This document shows positions 1-9,300 of a DNA stretch of 36,802 nucleotides, one piece after another (the stretch's first letter is position 1; every line of letters begins with the position of its first letter). The notes under the pieces were generated by a model, which was not told the DNA's origin, ran no database searches, and saw only the letters and a list, made by a program, of their open reading frames with translations. Location: positions 1-36,802 of the forward strand of contig CAJOCQ010000021.1 in assembly GCA_905233135.1 (NCBI GenBank), read 5' to 3'. Made by a program: the position numbers and the translations under genes. The stretch is from an uncultured Selenomonadaceae bacterium. GTDB lineage: Bacteria > Bacillota > Negativicutes > Selenomonadales > Selenomonadaceae.

Positions 1-63
1 CTGCTCATCGGTTAAATCAGTCGGATATGCTTTTCTGTTTAAGGTATCTTTTTTCATAGCCAT
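1..63 (-). CDS. IS5-family-type transposase, N-terminus only (cut by window edge)
   Basis: Only the first 21 codons lie in the window. They read MAMKKDTLNRKAYPTDLTDEQ, and the core RKAYPTDLTDEQ is the typical opening of IS5-group transposases that begin with the small DUF4096-type domain. Two ATG codons are possible, at 63 and 57. The rest of the gene, including the DDE catalytic residues, lies outside the window, so activity cannot be judged. The gene points away from the restriction gene into which the element has inserted. The family call rests on a short motif, but that motif is distinctive. Confidence 0.7.
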   Translation of the reverse strand, partial: MAMKKDTLNRKAYPTDLTDEQ

Positions 64-95
64 AGTTTAACTTTTTTCCTTTGTGAATACAACCT
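1..95 (-). mobile_element. Left end of an insertion sequence (IS5 type)
   Basis: On the minus strand the transposase start is preceded by a short leader whose outer end reads about GAGGTTGTATTCAC, a plausible terminal inverted repeat. The next bases outside (plus strand 96-99, TTAG) are a candidate target duplication, since related elements often duplicate TTA or a 4-bp site. The other end is not in the window, so neither the terminal repeat nor the duplication can be confirmed. The boundary at 95 is also where similarity to the recognition domain of the restriction gene stops. Confidence 0.55.
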
Positions 96-473
96 CTTAG
101 AAAATTTTTTCGCGCGGTAAATTTTCAAAGTTGAATCCGTGACAAATTTTTTATCGCCGTCATAGAAAAACAGGCTGGATTTTCCCAACGAGCCAACGCC
201 CATTGATGCAAATATAACGTCATTCTTTTTTAAAAAAGTGTTGCGGTTTTCGACGCAAGCCGAATAATCAAAATAACTTTCCACGCCGTCAATATTTACG
301 CCCTGATTTGTAACCTGCTTAGTTTTGATAACTGCAACATCGCTGACGCCGCCCGCGTAATTCGTGCCGCTGTTTTTAAAAATTTCAAATTCATTTGGTA
401 TTGTTGTAGTTTCAAACTTTGCAAGAAAATTTTCTAAGTCTTCATATTTGGGTTGGTAGAATTCGGCGTCGAC
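96..473 (-). pseudogene. Second target-recognition domain of the R-M-S enzyme, out of frame and truncated by the IS
   Basis: This stretch continues the specificity part of the gene at 434-3196, but in the -1 frame. It reads VDAEFYQPKYEDLENF, then a target-recognition domain with LKKNDVIFASMGVGSLGKSS and FVTDSTLKIYRAKK, typical of HsdS-type domains. It has no start codon or ribosome binding site of its own. The frame opens upstream of 473 and overlaps the last codons of the main gene, then runs into the insertion sequence near 95, where the domain stops short. It is best read as the remnant of one long gene damaged twice: a frame change in the spacer between the two recognition domains, and an IS insertion in the second domain. 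Confidence 0.7.
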
Positions 474-3196
474 GAAAAACTTATTACTGCAGTATTTTTC
501 GTGGAGGGCTTAAAGTCCTGCAAGTGCAACTCCTGCGCGAGGATATTTTCTGCCGCGCGGTAGGTTTCCTTTGCCTTCATTCTAAATTTATACGCCGCTT
601 GATATAAATTATTAATTTCAATTTGAAAATCAATATCCAGTTTTGGAACAATCAACGCGCTAATATTTTCAATGGCTAAAACCGGTTGAGAATTTCCCGC
701 CCGTAATCTTAAACTTTGAAAACTGCCGTATTTGCAATTTAAAAATACAGATACAAAGCCAGGCTTGAACTTTGATAAATCATTTAAACGAATTAAGCCG
801 ACCGAACGCGGAATATTTGCTGGAAATAAATGAGGTTCAGCACAAGCGGCATAACCTGCATAAGCACCGACAGAATAAATTAAAACGTCATTTTCTTTTA
901 ATCTGCAACGAGAATTTTTTCTGTCTTGCGCGGCAGATATAGTTTTCATTGGCGAATCAATTATTTCATTCGGTTTAATAAATTCGGCGGTTAAATATTT
1001 GATGTTAGAATTTTCGTCCCAATCGGGCGAGCCGTGTTCGCCGTCAGTAACAAATGCAATATCAGATAATTTTTGACATTCAAACTGAAATAATTTTTTA
1101 AATTTATTAACGTCAGCTTTTAAGAAAAATGCAACATCCCAACGAAGTTTAAAATCTGAATTTGAAAAGAAAATTTCTGTACATTCGAGCTCTTCCAACA
1201 AGCGGTTATAATGCAGTTCATTGAAAGAGCTTGAGTCAAAAAAACTTAGCTTTTCTTTTTTGGCAAATTCGATAAAAGCTTCAGCAATGCCGTCCTGCGT
1301 TAAGCCGTTATGGTTAAATAAATCGTGGTCAACAATTAAATGATTGTGCGCGTCGCGCAGGAGTACGCCTTCAGCAGTGGTACAGTAAATTTTATCGCCC
1401 GAATTATCTTTGGAGGGTTTCTGCATAGTGGCAAAAAAAATAGGGTAGTCATCGCGGCGCGGGCAAATATTATCGTCCCATTTCTGGACAAAAAGCACGC
1501 TGGTTTTAGTGCCTGTATGCGGCTTGAAAACATTTCCGTGCAAGCCTACAACCGCCAAAATTCTGCAACGTTCAGCAATAAAATCACGAATATATTTATC
1601 AGAGGAATTGTTAAAGCGACCTTGCGGAAGAACAATAGCCATTCTGCCGCCGGGCTTAAGGAATTGCAAATTACGCTCAATGAAAAGTACGTCACGGCTC
1701 ATTTTACTTTGGTAGGTGCCGTCAGATTTTTTTGCAAGTTCGTATTTGTGCAGGAGGCGGCTTTCTTTAATATCGCCCGCAAAAGGCGGATTCGCCATTA
1801 AAATATCAAAATTAAAATCTCGATTTTCCTTGCGAACGGCGCGGAGCTTGCGAAGTTTGCCCCAGCCTTCGTCATAAATATCTTTCCAGTCTTCGTCGTC
1901 AATGTATTCGTTCCAGCGTTCATAGTCAAGGGTATTGAGCCAAAGTACATTGGTTTTGCCGTCGCCCGCAATAAGATTAAGAGTGCGTGCAACGCGCACG
2001 GCTTTTTCATCAAAATCTATTGCAAAAATTTTTTCTTGCACGTATTCGACAAATTGCGGCGGCTTGTCTTCGGCGGTAAAAAGTTCGCTGTCACCAAATT
2101 TTTTCCAAACGTGAAAAATTGTATGCACGGGAAAACCGCAACTGCCGGCGGCGGTGTCAATCATAAATTCATTTTCTTTTGGGTTCAACATTTTAACGCA
2201 CATATCGATAACATAGCGCGGCGTGAAATATTGCCCCTTTTCGCCCTTTTGAGACTTGCTCATTAAATATTCAAACGCCTCGTCAATAACTTCAAGGTTT
2301 GAATTGAAAAGTTTGACATTCTGCAAAGAAGATATACAAATTGCCAAGTGCGAAGGCGTCAATTTTAATTTATTGTCTTTGTCAAAAACGCCCGCCCATT
2401 TTTTTTGCGCGGCGTCAAAAATTTCTTGAATGGTGTCTTTCAATTCGGCGTCAGTTTCGCCATAATTTCTGAACTGCAAAAAGCGGGATTTATTATTTGC
2501 GCTTAATTTTTCGTCATAAAGTTTGGTGTAAATTAATTTGAAAACTTCCTCGAAAACGTCAACGCCCGCGTTCGCCAAAACTTCGTCTTCCATTTCCAAA
2601 ATTAAATCTTTAAGGGATTTATTTTCTGTAGCAAGTTTATCTTTTTCGATAAGGTCTTGAATCGTCCAGCGTTTGGTTAAAATATCTTTGAGTTTTTGGC
2701 CGAAGTGCGGAATATTGGGAATATCTTCAAAATAATTTGGGTCTTTGCGGTGATAAAAAGAAATAGAATTGCCGTTAGTCCAAACGCCCATAGTTGCGCC
2801 TGTAGCGTTGCAGTAGCTGCGCAGTTGTTCCTTGCCGTCCTTAAGATTGGGCTTTTTGACTTCGACAATAATATATTCAACTTCGTGGCGGTCTTTTTCC
2901 ATAATGACAATATCAGCGCGTTTAACTTCCCGCCCGAAATTTACGCCGCGTTCCACTTGAATTTGATTTTTGGGGTAGCCGTAAAAATTTAAAAGCTTGT
3001 AAATAAAAAGTTGCCTGATAACTTCTTCAGGCTTCAGTTGAATTTCTCTTTCACGAATCAAACATTTTATAAAGGGCGTATCTTTGCCGCGTGAAACTTT
3101 ATAATAAATTTTTTCTTCAACGGCGGCAATTTCATTTGGCGAAAACTGCGCGAGCTTGTACGCAGAATCTTTTAAAATTGTTTCAAGTTTATTCAT
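434..3196 (-). CDS. Single-chain restriction-methylation-specificity enzyme (type IIG/IIB or type I-like), C-terminus broken
   Basis: This is a nuclease, adenine methyltransferase and specificity subunit in one chain. Residues about 50-145 form an HsdR-type N-terminal domain with a PD-(D/E)xK core (D95, then E112-V-K114). Residues about 280-640 are an HsdM-type N6-adenine methylase with DTAAGSCGF (347-355) and NPPF (469-472). A first target-recognition domain covers about 690-880. The frame is then lost inside the spacer helix and ends in a short unrelated tail; the second recognition domain continues in another frame (96-473). ATG at 3196 is chosen because GAGG lies 6 bases upstream; an upstream in-frame TTG at 3208 lacks a site. 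The start is 8 bases after the speD stop, so the two may be co-transcribed. With half its specificity region gone the enzyme may be inactive or altered. Distinguishing type IIB, IIG and type I-like forms needs alignment. Confidence 0.8.
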   Translation of the reverse strand: MNKLETILKDSAYKLAQFSPNEIAAVEEKIYYKVSRGKDTPFIKCLIREREIQLKPEEVIRQLFIYKLLNFYGYPKNQIQVERGVNFGREVKRADIVIMEKDRHEVEYIIVEVKKPNLKDGKEQLRSYCNATGATMGVWTNGNSISFYHRKDPNYFEDIPNIPHFGQKLKDILTKRWTIQDLIEKDKLATENKSLKDLILEMEDEVLANAGVDVFEEVFKLIYTKLYDEKLSANNKSRFLQFRNYGETDAELKDTIQEIFDAAQKKWAGVFDKDNKLKLTPSHLAICISSLQNVKLFNSNLEVIDEAFEYLMSKSQKGEKGQYFTPRYVIDMCVKMLNPKENEFMIDTAAGSCGFPVHTIFHVWKKFGDSELFTAEDKPPQFVEYVQEKIFAIDFDEKAVRVARTLNLIAGDGKTNVLWLNTLDYERWNEYIDDEDWKDIYDEGWGKLRKLRAVRKENRDFNFDILMANPPFAGDIKESRLLHKYELAKKSDGTYQSKMSRDVLFIERNLQFLKPGGRMAIVLPQGRFNNSSDKYIRDFIAERCRILAVVGLHGNVFKPHTGTKTSVLFVQKWDDNICPRRDDYPIFFATMQKPSKDNSGDKIYCTTAEGVLLRDAHNHLIVDHDLFNHNGLTQDGIAEAFIEFAKKEKLSFFDSSSFNELHYNRLLEELECTEIFFSNSDFKLRWDVAFFLKADVNKFKKLFQFECQKLSDIAFVTDGEHGSPDWDENSNIKYLTAEFIKPNEIIDSPMKTISAAQDRKNSRCRLKENDVLIYSVGAYAGYAACAEPHLFPANIPRSVGLIRLNDLSKFKPGFVSVFLNCKYGSFQSLRLRAGNSQPVLAIENISALIVPKLDIDFQIEINNLYQAAYKFRMKAKETYRAAENILAQELHLQDFKPSTKNTAVISFSSTPNSTNPNMKT

Positions 3197-3204
3197 AGGC
3201 AACC

Positions 3205-3984
3205 TCAATAAATATTTTTGCCGCTGAAAATTTCAATCATTTCACGGCGCAAATTGGAAGAAATTTCAAGGCGCGTTTTCGGCGGAATTTCGTAGCTGTC
3301 AGTGTTGAAAAGATAATCCTGCAAGTCCATTTCTTTAATCAACATTCGCGTATGAAACAAATTTGCCTGATACATATTAATATCTACAGCGTCATAAGAA
3401 TCTAAAACCGCCGCGCTGATAAATTCTTGAATCGAAGTCATTTCGCTGTCCATAAAAATTTTTTTGCCCGACAAATCCCGCGTGAAACCTCTGACTCTAT
3501 AATCCATTGTGATAATATCTGAATCAAAACTGCCAATTAAAAAATCCAGCGTATGCAAGGGCGTAATTTCGCCGCAAGTTGAAACGTCAATATCGACGCG
3601 AAAAGTTGCAATGCTTGTTTCGGGATGAAATTCGGGATAAGTATGGACGGTAACGTGGCTTTTATCCAAATGCGCCAAAACAGTTTCAGAGCCGCGCGGC
3701 AATTTTTGTCCCGCCGCAATAGCCGCCTCTTCCGCAATTAAAATAGTGACGCTTGCACCCTGCGGATCGTAATCTTGCGTGGAAATGTGCAGAATGCGCG
3801 CGCCAATCATTTCTGTAACTTTCGTTAAAATATTCGTCAAACGCTCGGAATTGTATTGTTCGTCAATGTAGTCGATATAATCTTTTTGTTCGCGGTGAGT
3901 TTTGGCGTAACAAATATCATAAATATTAAAGCTCAACGATTTTGTAAGATTGTTAAAACCGTAGAGCTTGAGTTTTTCTTCCAA
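3205..3984 (-). CDS. speD: S-adenosylmethionine decarboxylase proenzyme (E. coli SpeD type)
   Basis: The enzyme makes decarboxylated S-adenosylmethionine, the aminopropyl donor for spermidine synthesis. The 259-residue product closely follows the long Gram-negative SpeD form: LKLYGFNNLTKSLSFNIYD at the N-terminus, and the self-cleavage site LDKSHVTVHTYPE in which Ser109 should become the pyruvoyl cofactor. DYRVRGFTRD is also conserved. The start is TTG at 3984, with GGGGGA about 8 bases upstream. A tRNA-Ala gene and a terminator hairpin lie just upstream, and the restriction gene follows after 8 bases. No spermidine synthase gene (speE) is in the window. Confidence 0.95.
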   Translation of the reverse strand: MEEKLKLYGFNNLTKSLSFNIYDICYAKTHREQKDYIDYIDEQYNSERLTNILTKVTEMIGARILHISTQDYDPQGASVTILIAEEAAIAAGQKLPRGSETVLAHLDKSHVTVHTYPEFHPETSIATFRVDIDVSTCGEITPLHTLDFLIGSFDSDIITMDYRVRGFTRDLSGKKIFMDSEMTSIQEFISAAVLDSYDAVDINMYQANLFHTRMLIKEMDLQDYLFNTDSYEIPPKTRLEISSNLRREMIEIFSGKNIY

Positions 3985-4008
3985 ATTTTCATTCCCCCAA
4001 CTTTAGGC

Positions 4009-4033
4009 AAAAAAAAACTCGGCAATTCCGAGA
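4009..4033 (-). terminator. Rho-independent terminator after tRNA-Ala, within the speD leader
   Basis: On the minus strand a 5-bp stem CTCGG/CCGAG with a 5-base loop is followed directly by nine T residues. It lies about 45 bases after the tRNA 3' end and about 25 bases before the speD start. It should end the tRNA transcript. If the putative promoter at 4039-4068 is real, the hairpin would instead lie in the speD 5' leader. Confidence 0.75.
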
Positions 4034-4038
4034 ATTTA

Positions 4039-4068
4039 TTTATATTTTAAGTTCAAAATTATATTCAA
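4039..4068 (-). promoter_or_regulatory. Possible sigma-A promoter for speD
   Basis: The minus strand shows TTGAAT (4063-4068), an 18-base spacer and TATAAA (4039-4044). It would start transcription just before the terminator hairpin upstream of speD. The region is AT-rich, so a chance match is quite possible. Confidence 0.35.
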
Positions 4069-4076
4069 ATTTAAGT

Positions 4077-4152
<76 letters not shown>

Positions 4153-4161
4153 GTAAGGCGT

Positions 4162-4190
4162 ATGTTAAATTATTTATTCCAATTTGTCAA
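4162..4190 (-). promoter_or_regulatory. Sigma-A promoter of tRNA-Ala
   Basis: The minus strand carries a perfect TTGACA (4185-4190), a 17-base spacer and TAACAT (4162-4167), about 10 bases before the tRNA 5' end. I see no gene in the rest of the interval up to 4354. Confidence 0.8.
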
Positions 4191-4354
4191 GATAAATTTT
4201 TTGCCGCCGCTTGAAAAATTTTCGCCGCAAAAATTTTTCTCCCGCAATTTCAAATTTCGATTTTAAGGCGGTAAATTTCAACGCTGCGCAATGGTTAAAC
4301 TGTTTTTGGTATAAAAGTATAGGCAAATATTAAACGCCCAAAAATTTTCAAATT

Positions 4355-4738
4355 TCAGCCGTTAATTGCCTTGCGTTTCATAATATAATTCCAAAGTGTA
4401 ACAATAACCGTTGCGGCAAGTTTCGCTATCATATAGTGCAACAAAATTATTTCCACGAAGAACCACATACAAAGTTGATTCAAGCCCAATCCTACAACAC
4501 TTGAGCCGATAAAGATTGTAGCTTGGCGCGGCGTTTGATGACGCGCATTTTTGAAAACGTACTTCACGCAGAGCCAATAATTAAAAATTACCGACACCGT
4601 GAAAGAAATTGCCGCCGAGTATAAATAGTGCACGCCGCAAAAATCCGTCAGCCCGTACAAAACGCCGCAATCTACAAGCAGCGAAAGTCCGCCGACTATG
4701 CAGAATCTTATAATTTCAAAAAGTCTTTCGTTACGCAA
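4355..4738 (-). CDS. GtrA-family small membrane protein
   Basis: The 127-residue protein has about four hydrophobic segments (residues about 8-30, 37-58, 73-95 and 100-120). Its N-terminus RFCIVGGLSLLVDCGVLYGL and the internal FNYWLCVKYVF match the GtrA family, whose members are thought to help flip or deliver polyprenyl-linked sugars for surface polysaccharide decoration. The start is TTG at 4738, with AGGGGAG about 8 bases upstream. It begins 14 bases after the methyltransferase stop, so the two are probably co-transcribed, although no functional link is obvious. No glycosyltransferase is adjacent, so its substrate cannot be inferred. Confidence 0.85.
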   Translation of the reverse strand: MRNERLFEIIRFCIVGGLSLLVDCGVLYGLTDFCGVHYLYSAAISFTVSVIFNYWLCVKYVFKNARHQTPRQATIFIGSSVVGLGLNQLCMWFFVEIILLHYMIAKLAATVIVTLWNYIMKRKAING

Positions 4739-4752
4739 AAAAATTTCTCCCC

Positions 4753-6249
4753 TTAATATTTCCTAATGTCAAATGGAATTTGCTTGAAAGTTATTCGATA
4801 CTTTGAAAGTTCGTCTTCGCTGAGGTTGCAAGCTTCCGCGTAAATGACATAATTTTTGGCGCGCGTTTGAATCTGCGCGAGGGTCGTCCAGCTTAAACTT
4901 TCGCCGCTGAAAAAATAATAAGCAGTGTCATCGTCAACGCCCAACAAATTTTTTTCCGCGCAGGGTACAAAATTTTTTCCCGTTTCGCTGAAATAAATAT
5001 ATTCGCAGATTTTTTCAAAGGGCGCGGCGGCATTCAAAAAGCCGTCCTCGTCAAAAAGTTCTTCGCCTATTTCGTAAAATGTAAATTCGCCGCCTACGCG
5101 CCTCACTCTTTCGGCGGTTATATTTTCCGCGTAGTCTTGATTTTCTATCAGAATAAATTGGCGCGCGCCGCCGTCCGCCGCATTCAAATTTATTACCGCG
5201 TGCGCCGTTGTCCCGCTCCCTGCAAAAGCATCAAGCACTATCGAATTTTTATCGCTGTAAAGTTCCAAACAACGTTTAATTAAATCTACAGGCTTGGGAT
5301 AACCAAAAACCGCCTGCCCGCCAAAAATTTCTTTCAACGCCTTTGTTGCGTCTTGAGAGTGCCCGACTTCGGTATATTTCCAAATTGTCATTGGCGTTAC
5401 ACTTTGTTTAACTTCTGATAAAAATTTTTTTATTGAAGGTACATTGTTTCCATCTTTGCCAAAATAAACGCGGTTATCTTGAATCATTTCCAAAAATCTT
5501 TCTTTTGAATAAACCCAACTGCGCCCTTTTGGCGGTAAAATTTTTCTGCCGCTTGGCGTAATTATTTCATAAACATTTTCTTCAACAACTGGACCAACTG
5601 AAGAATCTGCAGATTTCCAAACACCACGCGGGTCGTTGTCGGGGTTTTTGTATCTGTCATTTGCGGCAGCATTGCGCGGCAAGCCGTTACAAATTAAATT
5701 TGAAATATTTTTAGCGTAGCAAATTAAATAATCGTGGCTTGTAGAAAAATGTTTTTTCAGATTAACAGGCGCGTAAGCCCGCTCCCAAATAACTTGCGCC
5801 AAAAAATTATTTGCGCCAAAAATTTCATCACAAACAAATTTCAAGGCGGCTTGTTCGTTATCGTCGATAGAAATAAAAATTGCGCCGTCGTCGCGCAGGA
5901 GTTTATGCAAAAGGCGAAGGCGGGGGTACATCATACAGAGCCATTTATCGTGGCGCGTCAAATCTTCGGAGCCGACAACTTCGCCAATCCACTTTTGAAT
6001 TTGCGGGGAATTAACGTTATCGTTGTAAATCCAATTTTCGTTGCCGGTGTTATAAGGCGGGTCAATGTAAATGCATTTAATTTTATTTTCGTAGCGCGGC
6101 AAAAGACTTTTCAGGGCAAATAAATTATCGCCGTGAATAATTTTGTTTTGCGAATTGCCGACAGAATATTTTTCCTGCAAAAAATGAAAGGCAACTTGCG
6201 AATGATAATTAATAACTTTGTCCTTGCCGAGCCAATTTAACGTAGGCAC
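4753..6249 (-). CDS. Site-specific DNA-methyltransferase, type III Mod-like (orphan)
   Basis: This is a beta-class N6-adenine or N4-cytosine methyltransferase. The catalytic motif DPPYNTG lies at residues 63-69 and the SAM-binding FAGSGTT at 342-348, the order expected for type III Mod proteins. The region between them (about 150-330) would hold target recognition. The GTG at 6249 is chosen because GGGAGG lies 7 bases upstream; an in-frame TTG further up overlaps that site. At 498 residues it is somewhat shorter than many Mod proteins but has both motifs and a full C-terminus. No res (helicase-nuclease) gene is adjacent; a gtrA-like gene follows instead. It therefore appears to be a solitary methylase or the remains of a type III system. 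An inverted repeat lies immediately upstream of its ribosome binding site. Confidence 0.88.
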   Translation of the reverse strand: MPTLNWLGKDKVINYHSQVAFHFLQEKYSVGNSQNKIIHGDNLFALKSLLPRYENKIKCIYIDPPYNTGNENWIYNDNVNSPQIQKWIGEVVGSEDLTRHDKWLCMMYPRLRLLHKLLRDDGAIFISIDDNEQAALKFVCDEIFGANNFLAQVIWERAYAPVNLKKHFSTSHDYLICYAKNISNLICNGLPRNAAANDRYKNPDNDPRGVWKSADSSVGPVVEENVYEIITPSGRKILPPKGRSWVYSKERFLEMIQDNRVYFGKDGNNVPSIKKFLSEVKQSVTPMTIWKYTEVGHSQDATKALKEIFGGQAVFGYPKPVDLIKRCLELYSDKNSIVLDAFAGSGTTAHAVINLNAADGGARQFILIENQDYAENITAERVRRVGGEFTFYEIGEELFDEDGFLNAAAPFEKICEYIYFSETGKNFVPCAEKNLLGVDDDTAYYFFSGESLSWTTLAQIQTRAKNYVIYAEACNLSEDELSKYRITFKQIPFDIRKY

Positions 6250-6261
6250 AAAAAAACCTCC

Positions 6262-6296
6262 CAAAGTTTTTGGAAATGATACACCAACAAACTTTG
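6262..6296 (-). repeat. Inverted repeat between autotransporter 1 and the methyltransferase
   Basis: An 8-bp arm CAAAGTTT pairs with AAACTTTG, extended by TGG/CCA after a small bulge. On the minus strand the hairpin is followed at once by GGGAGG, the methyltransferase ribosome binding site, and then by seven T residues. It could terminate autotransporter transcription, or influence access to the methyltransferase site. Confidence 0.5.
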
Positions 6297-6309
6297 AAAG
6301 GCAAACAGT

Positions 6310-9300
6310 TTACCAAATTTTTCTAAGCATAACGGAGGCGGTTAAATCTCTGTCGTGACTGCCCTTTTGAAAAGCAACATCGCCGCCGAGTATCCAGCCG
6401 CCTTTAAAATGATTTTCGCCGCCGATTGAAAGTACAAAATGCGTTTTGTCTTGATTGTTTTTCAAACTGTAGAAATTATTGTTGTTGCCTTCGTAGGAAA
6501 AATTTAATTCGGGGTCTGCGCCCGTGAAGGCGTGCTTTATTCCAATTCGCGCCGCGTAATTTCCATTAGCTAACACGCGCTTAAATTCTACGCCGAGCGT
6601 TCCTGCAAAATAGCCGTTGCTCTTTGAATTGACGTGTTGGTTGTAAATGCCCGCACCCGTTTCGTTGTAAGCTTTTTGTTTCAAGCGCGAATACTGCAAA
6701 TTTACAAAAGGACTTACGCTCCAAATTTTTTCGGGCGTCAAGTTGCGTTTGTATTCGCCGATTGTATTTAGCCTCCGCGCCGAGTCCCAACGCAGAAATT
6801 GAACGGTTTAACTTATTGCGAACTTTGCCCGCGTCAATGTATAAAAAAGCGTCGTCAACGTCATTATGATAACCGCCGTAAATTCCGCCGCGCGTATCGT
6901 AAGCACTGCCGCCGCTGTTATCGCTTGCAAGGCTTGTAGCGTTGTAACTTACAAAAAGCCCTGCACGCCAATTTTCGCCCAATGCTCTGTCGTAGCCGCC
7001 GCTGATTGCCGAGCCGTGATAATTTGCGCCGCCGTTGAGTTTGCCCCAATTTTTGGTAAACTTAACCCAAAAATTATTGTCGACAGTTTCATTATAATTT
7101 GCAGAAACGCCCATTAAAATATTTTCGTTATCGCCGTCAGCAAAATTATTTGCGCCAACATTGAAATTTACAACGTTGCTTGAAAAGGCGGTTGAAAGTC
7201 TGTCAGAAATAACGCGATTTGCAACGGTGCTTTGCTGCGCAGCAGAAAGTAATTGCGCGGCGTCATTGTTACCAATTTGAGAAAGTGCATGCCCCGCGTT
7301 TTCAGAATTTAAATAATACAGCGGCAAAAGTTCAGATTTTCTGTCAGCAGTTAAATTTGTTGACATATTTTTTACGGCGTTAAAGGCGGCGGCTTGTTGG
7401 TCATTCAATGCGCCAATGTTATTTGCAGTTTTGGCGGTGTAAGTAATTTTGTTGTTTGAAATTTCGCCGTAACCGCTGACAAGTCCCGAAACTGGCGCGG
7501 GATTTTCTGAAGTATTTGCAAGATTGCCGCTGATACTTTCAGCCGTCAAAATTTCGGAAGTTTCACCGGGCAAAGTATTTGTTGAAATAATTGTGGAGCC
7601 GTCAACATTCGCCGCGCCGTTGACTGTAATTTTGCCCGCGTCGTCCGTCAAAGTTCCGTCTGAAACTAAATCGCCGTTAATCGTAACATTGCTTATTGTG
7701 CCGTGATTGTAAAATTTGCCCGTTGTATCGTCTGAAAAACCGTCTGCAATTTTATCTGTCATATCATTAACTGTATAAGTTCCGCCGAAAAGTCTCGCGC
7801 CGTTTGCAACATTGACATTGACAACATCAGCCGCTCCGCCGTAAATCAAATTGCCGTTGACGTTCATTTTCATATTGTCCATACCGTCAATATCGCCGCT
7901 GTAATACATTGTGTTATTGAAATTTAATTTTGTCACGAGGTCGGGAATATATTTTGTATAAAGATATTGCCCGCCGTTGTATTGCAGTTTCAAACCTTCA
8001 AGCGTTCCATTAACGCCGGTTACCGGATGTTTTACGCCGCTGTCAACAGGCGTTTCATAGTCATAAACTCCTATGCCGAAATGTTTCCATTGCGACATTA
8101 TATTGCCCGTAATTTCCGCGCCGTCATTTATGTTAATCGTGTCAACAAAAGCCGACGGGTCAATATAAATTGCATAGCCCAATTTTTCTTCAGAGTCGGC
8201 AACAAGTTTTCCGGAAATATTTGCAGTATTTACCATAGGAGCATTTAAATCGCCGTTTTCCAAATCCGTAAAACTCATCGCATCATTTGAACGATAAAAT
8301 TCATTAAAACCAAGATTTTTTGCCTCGAGAACTTGATTATTATAATTCAATCTGTGATATCGCATAAAAGAGCCGCGATATTCCATATCAGAGCTGAGAG
8401 CATTTGAACCGAAATTAAAACTCAAAGCATTTGAACTTTCACCTGTCGCCGTAACTGTTCCTTCGATATTTACGTTGTGATTTTTGCCGTATGCAATTAA
8501 AACGCCATCGTTATAATTGCCGTCCGCGTGAATTTCTGTACCTTTGGCAACCGTGATTGTATTATTTATCCCGTCAACGCGCACACCTGCCGCGCCTTCG
8601 CCGTTTGCAAAAATATTTCCCGCTTGTGTAATGTTGTTGTTGGAGCCGTAAACGTGCAAGCCTACGCCCAAAGTTGAATTGTTGTAGCCGTCAACATATT
8701 CGCCATTTTCACGTTTGGAATATCCTTGATAGTTTGTTAAAGTCACGCCGTTATTATAAATCGAACGTCCGTAAAAATTTCTTCTGTCAATATCATAGCC
8801 AATATCTTGAATAAGTGCCAATTCCGCCTCCATAAAATTTACGTAACTTCTGTAACTTTGATGGCTCATCATACTTCTTTCTAAGTCAATATGACTAAAT
8901 TCGGGAGTACCTTCCCACAAATTTATGGGAAGACCGCTGATTTGTTCGCCGTCGGCGCGTGTAAAAGTTCTGCCGTCCAAAACTTCAGTTACATTATCGC
9001 CTACAAAATAAAGATAAACTTTGCCTGAATTTCTTGCTTCCTTTGAATTGTCTACCACAAAAATATTATCGGCACTGAGAGTTGATTTTTTGTCGGGATT
9101 TTCTTCAAGATATTGATTTAAAACTGAAACATTATCTTTAGACGCCAAAATTACTGCATACGGCGTTGCTTGAGTTCCGTATTGGTCATAAAGATGCGCG
9201 GTATAATCTTTTTCGTCGAAATCTTTAAAATTGCCCATATTATATGTAGTGTCGCCGATTTTTTGCGAAAAATTATTTGTTTGTGCCCCTATTCCCAAAC

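Noticed and set aside
434..475. Programmed -1 frameshift producing the full R-M-S protein
   Set aside because: There is a run of T residues, but no canonical heptamer in frame or downstream structure was seen, spacer residues seem missing, and the product would still be cut by the insertion sequence.
1340..1801. A 153-codon plus-strand frame opposite the methylase domain
   Set aside because: It is antisense to the R-M-S gene with conserved methylase motifs and has no ribosome binding site.
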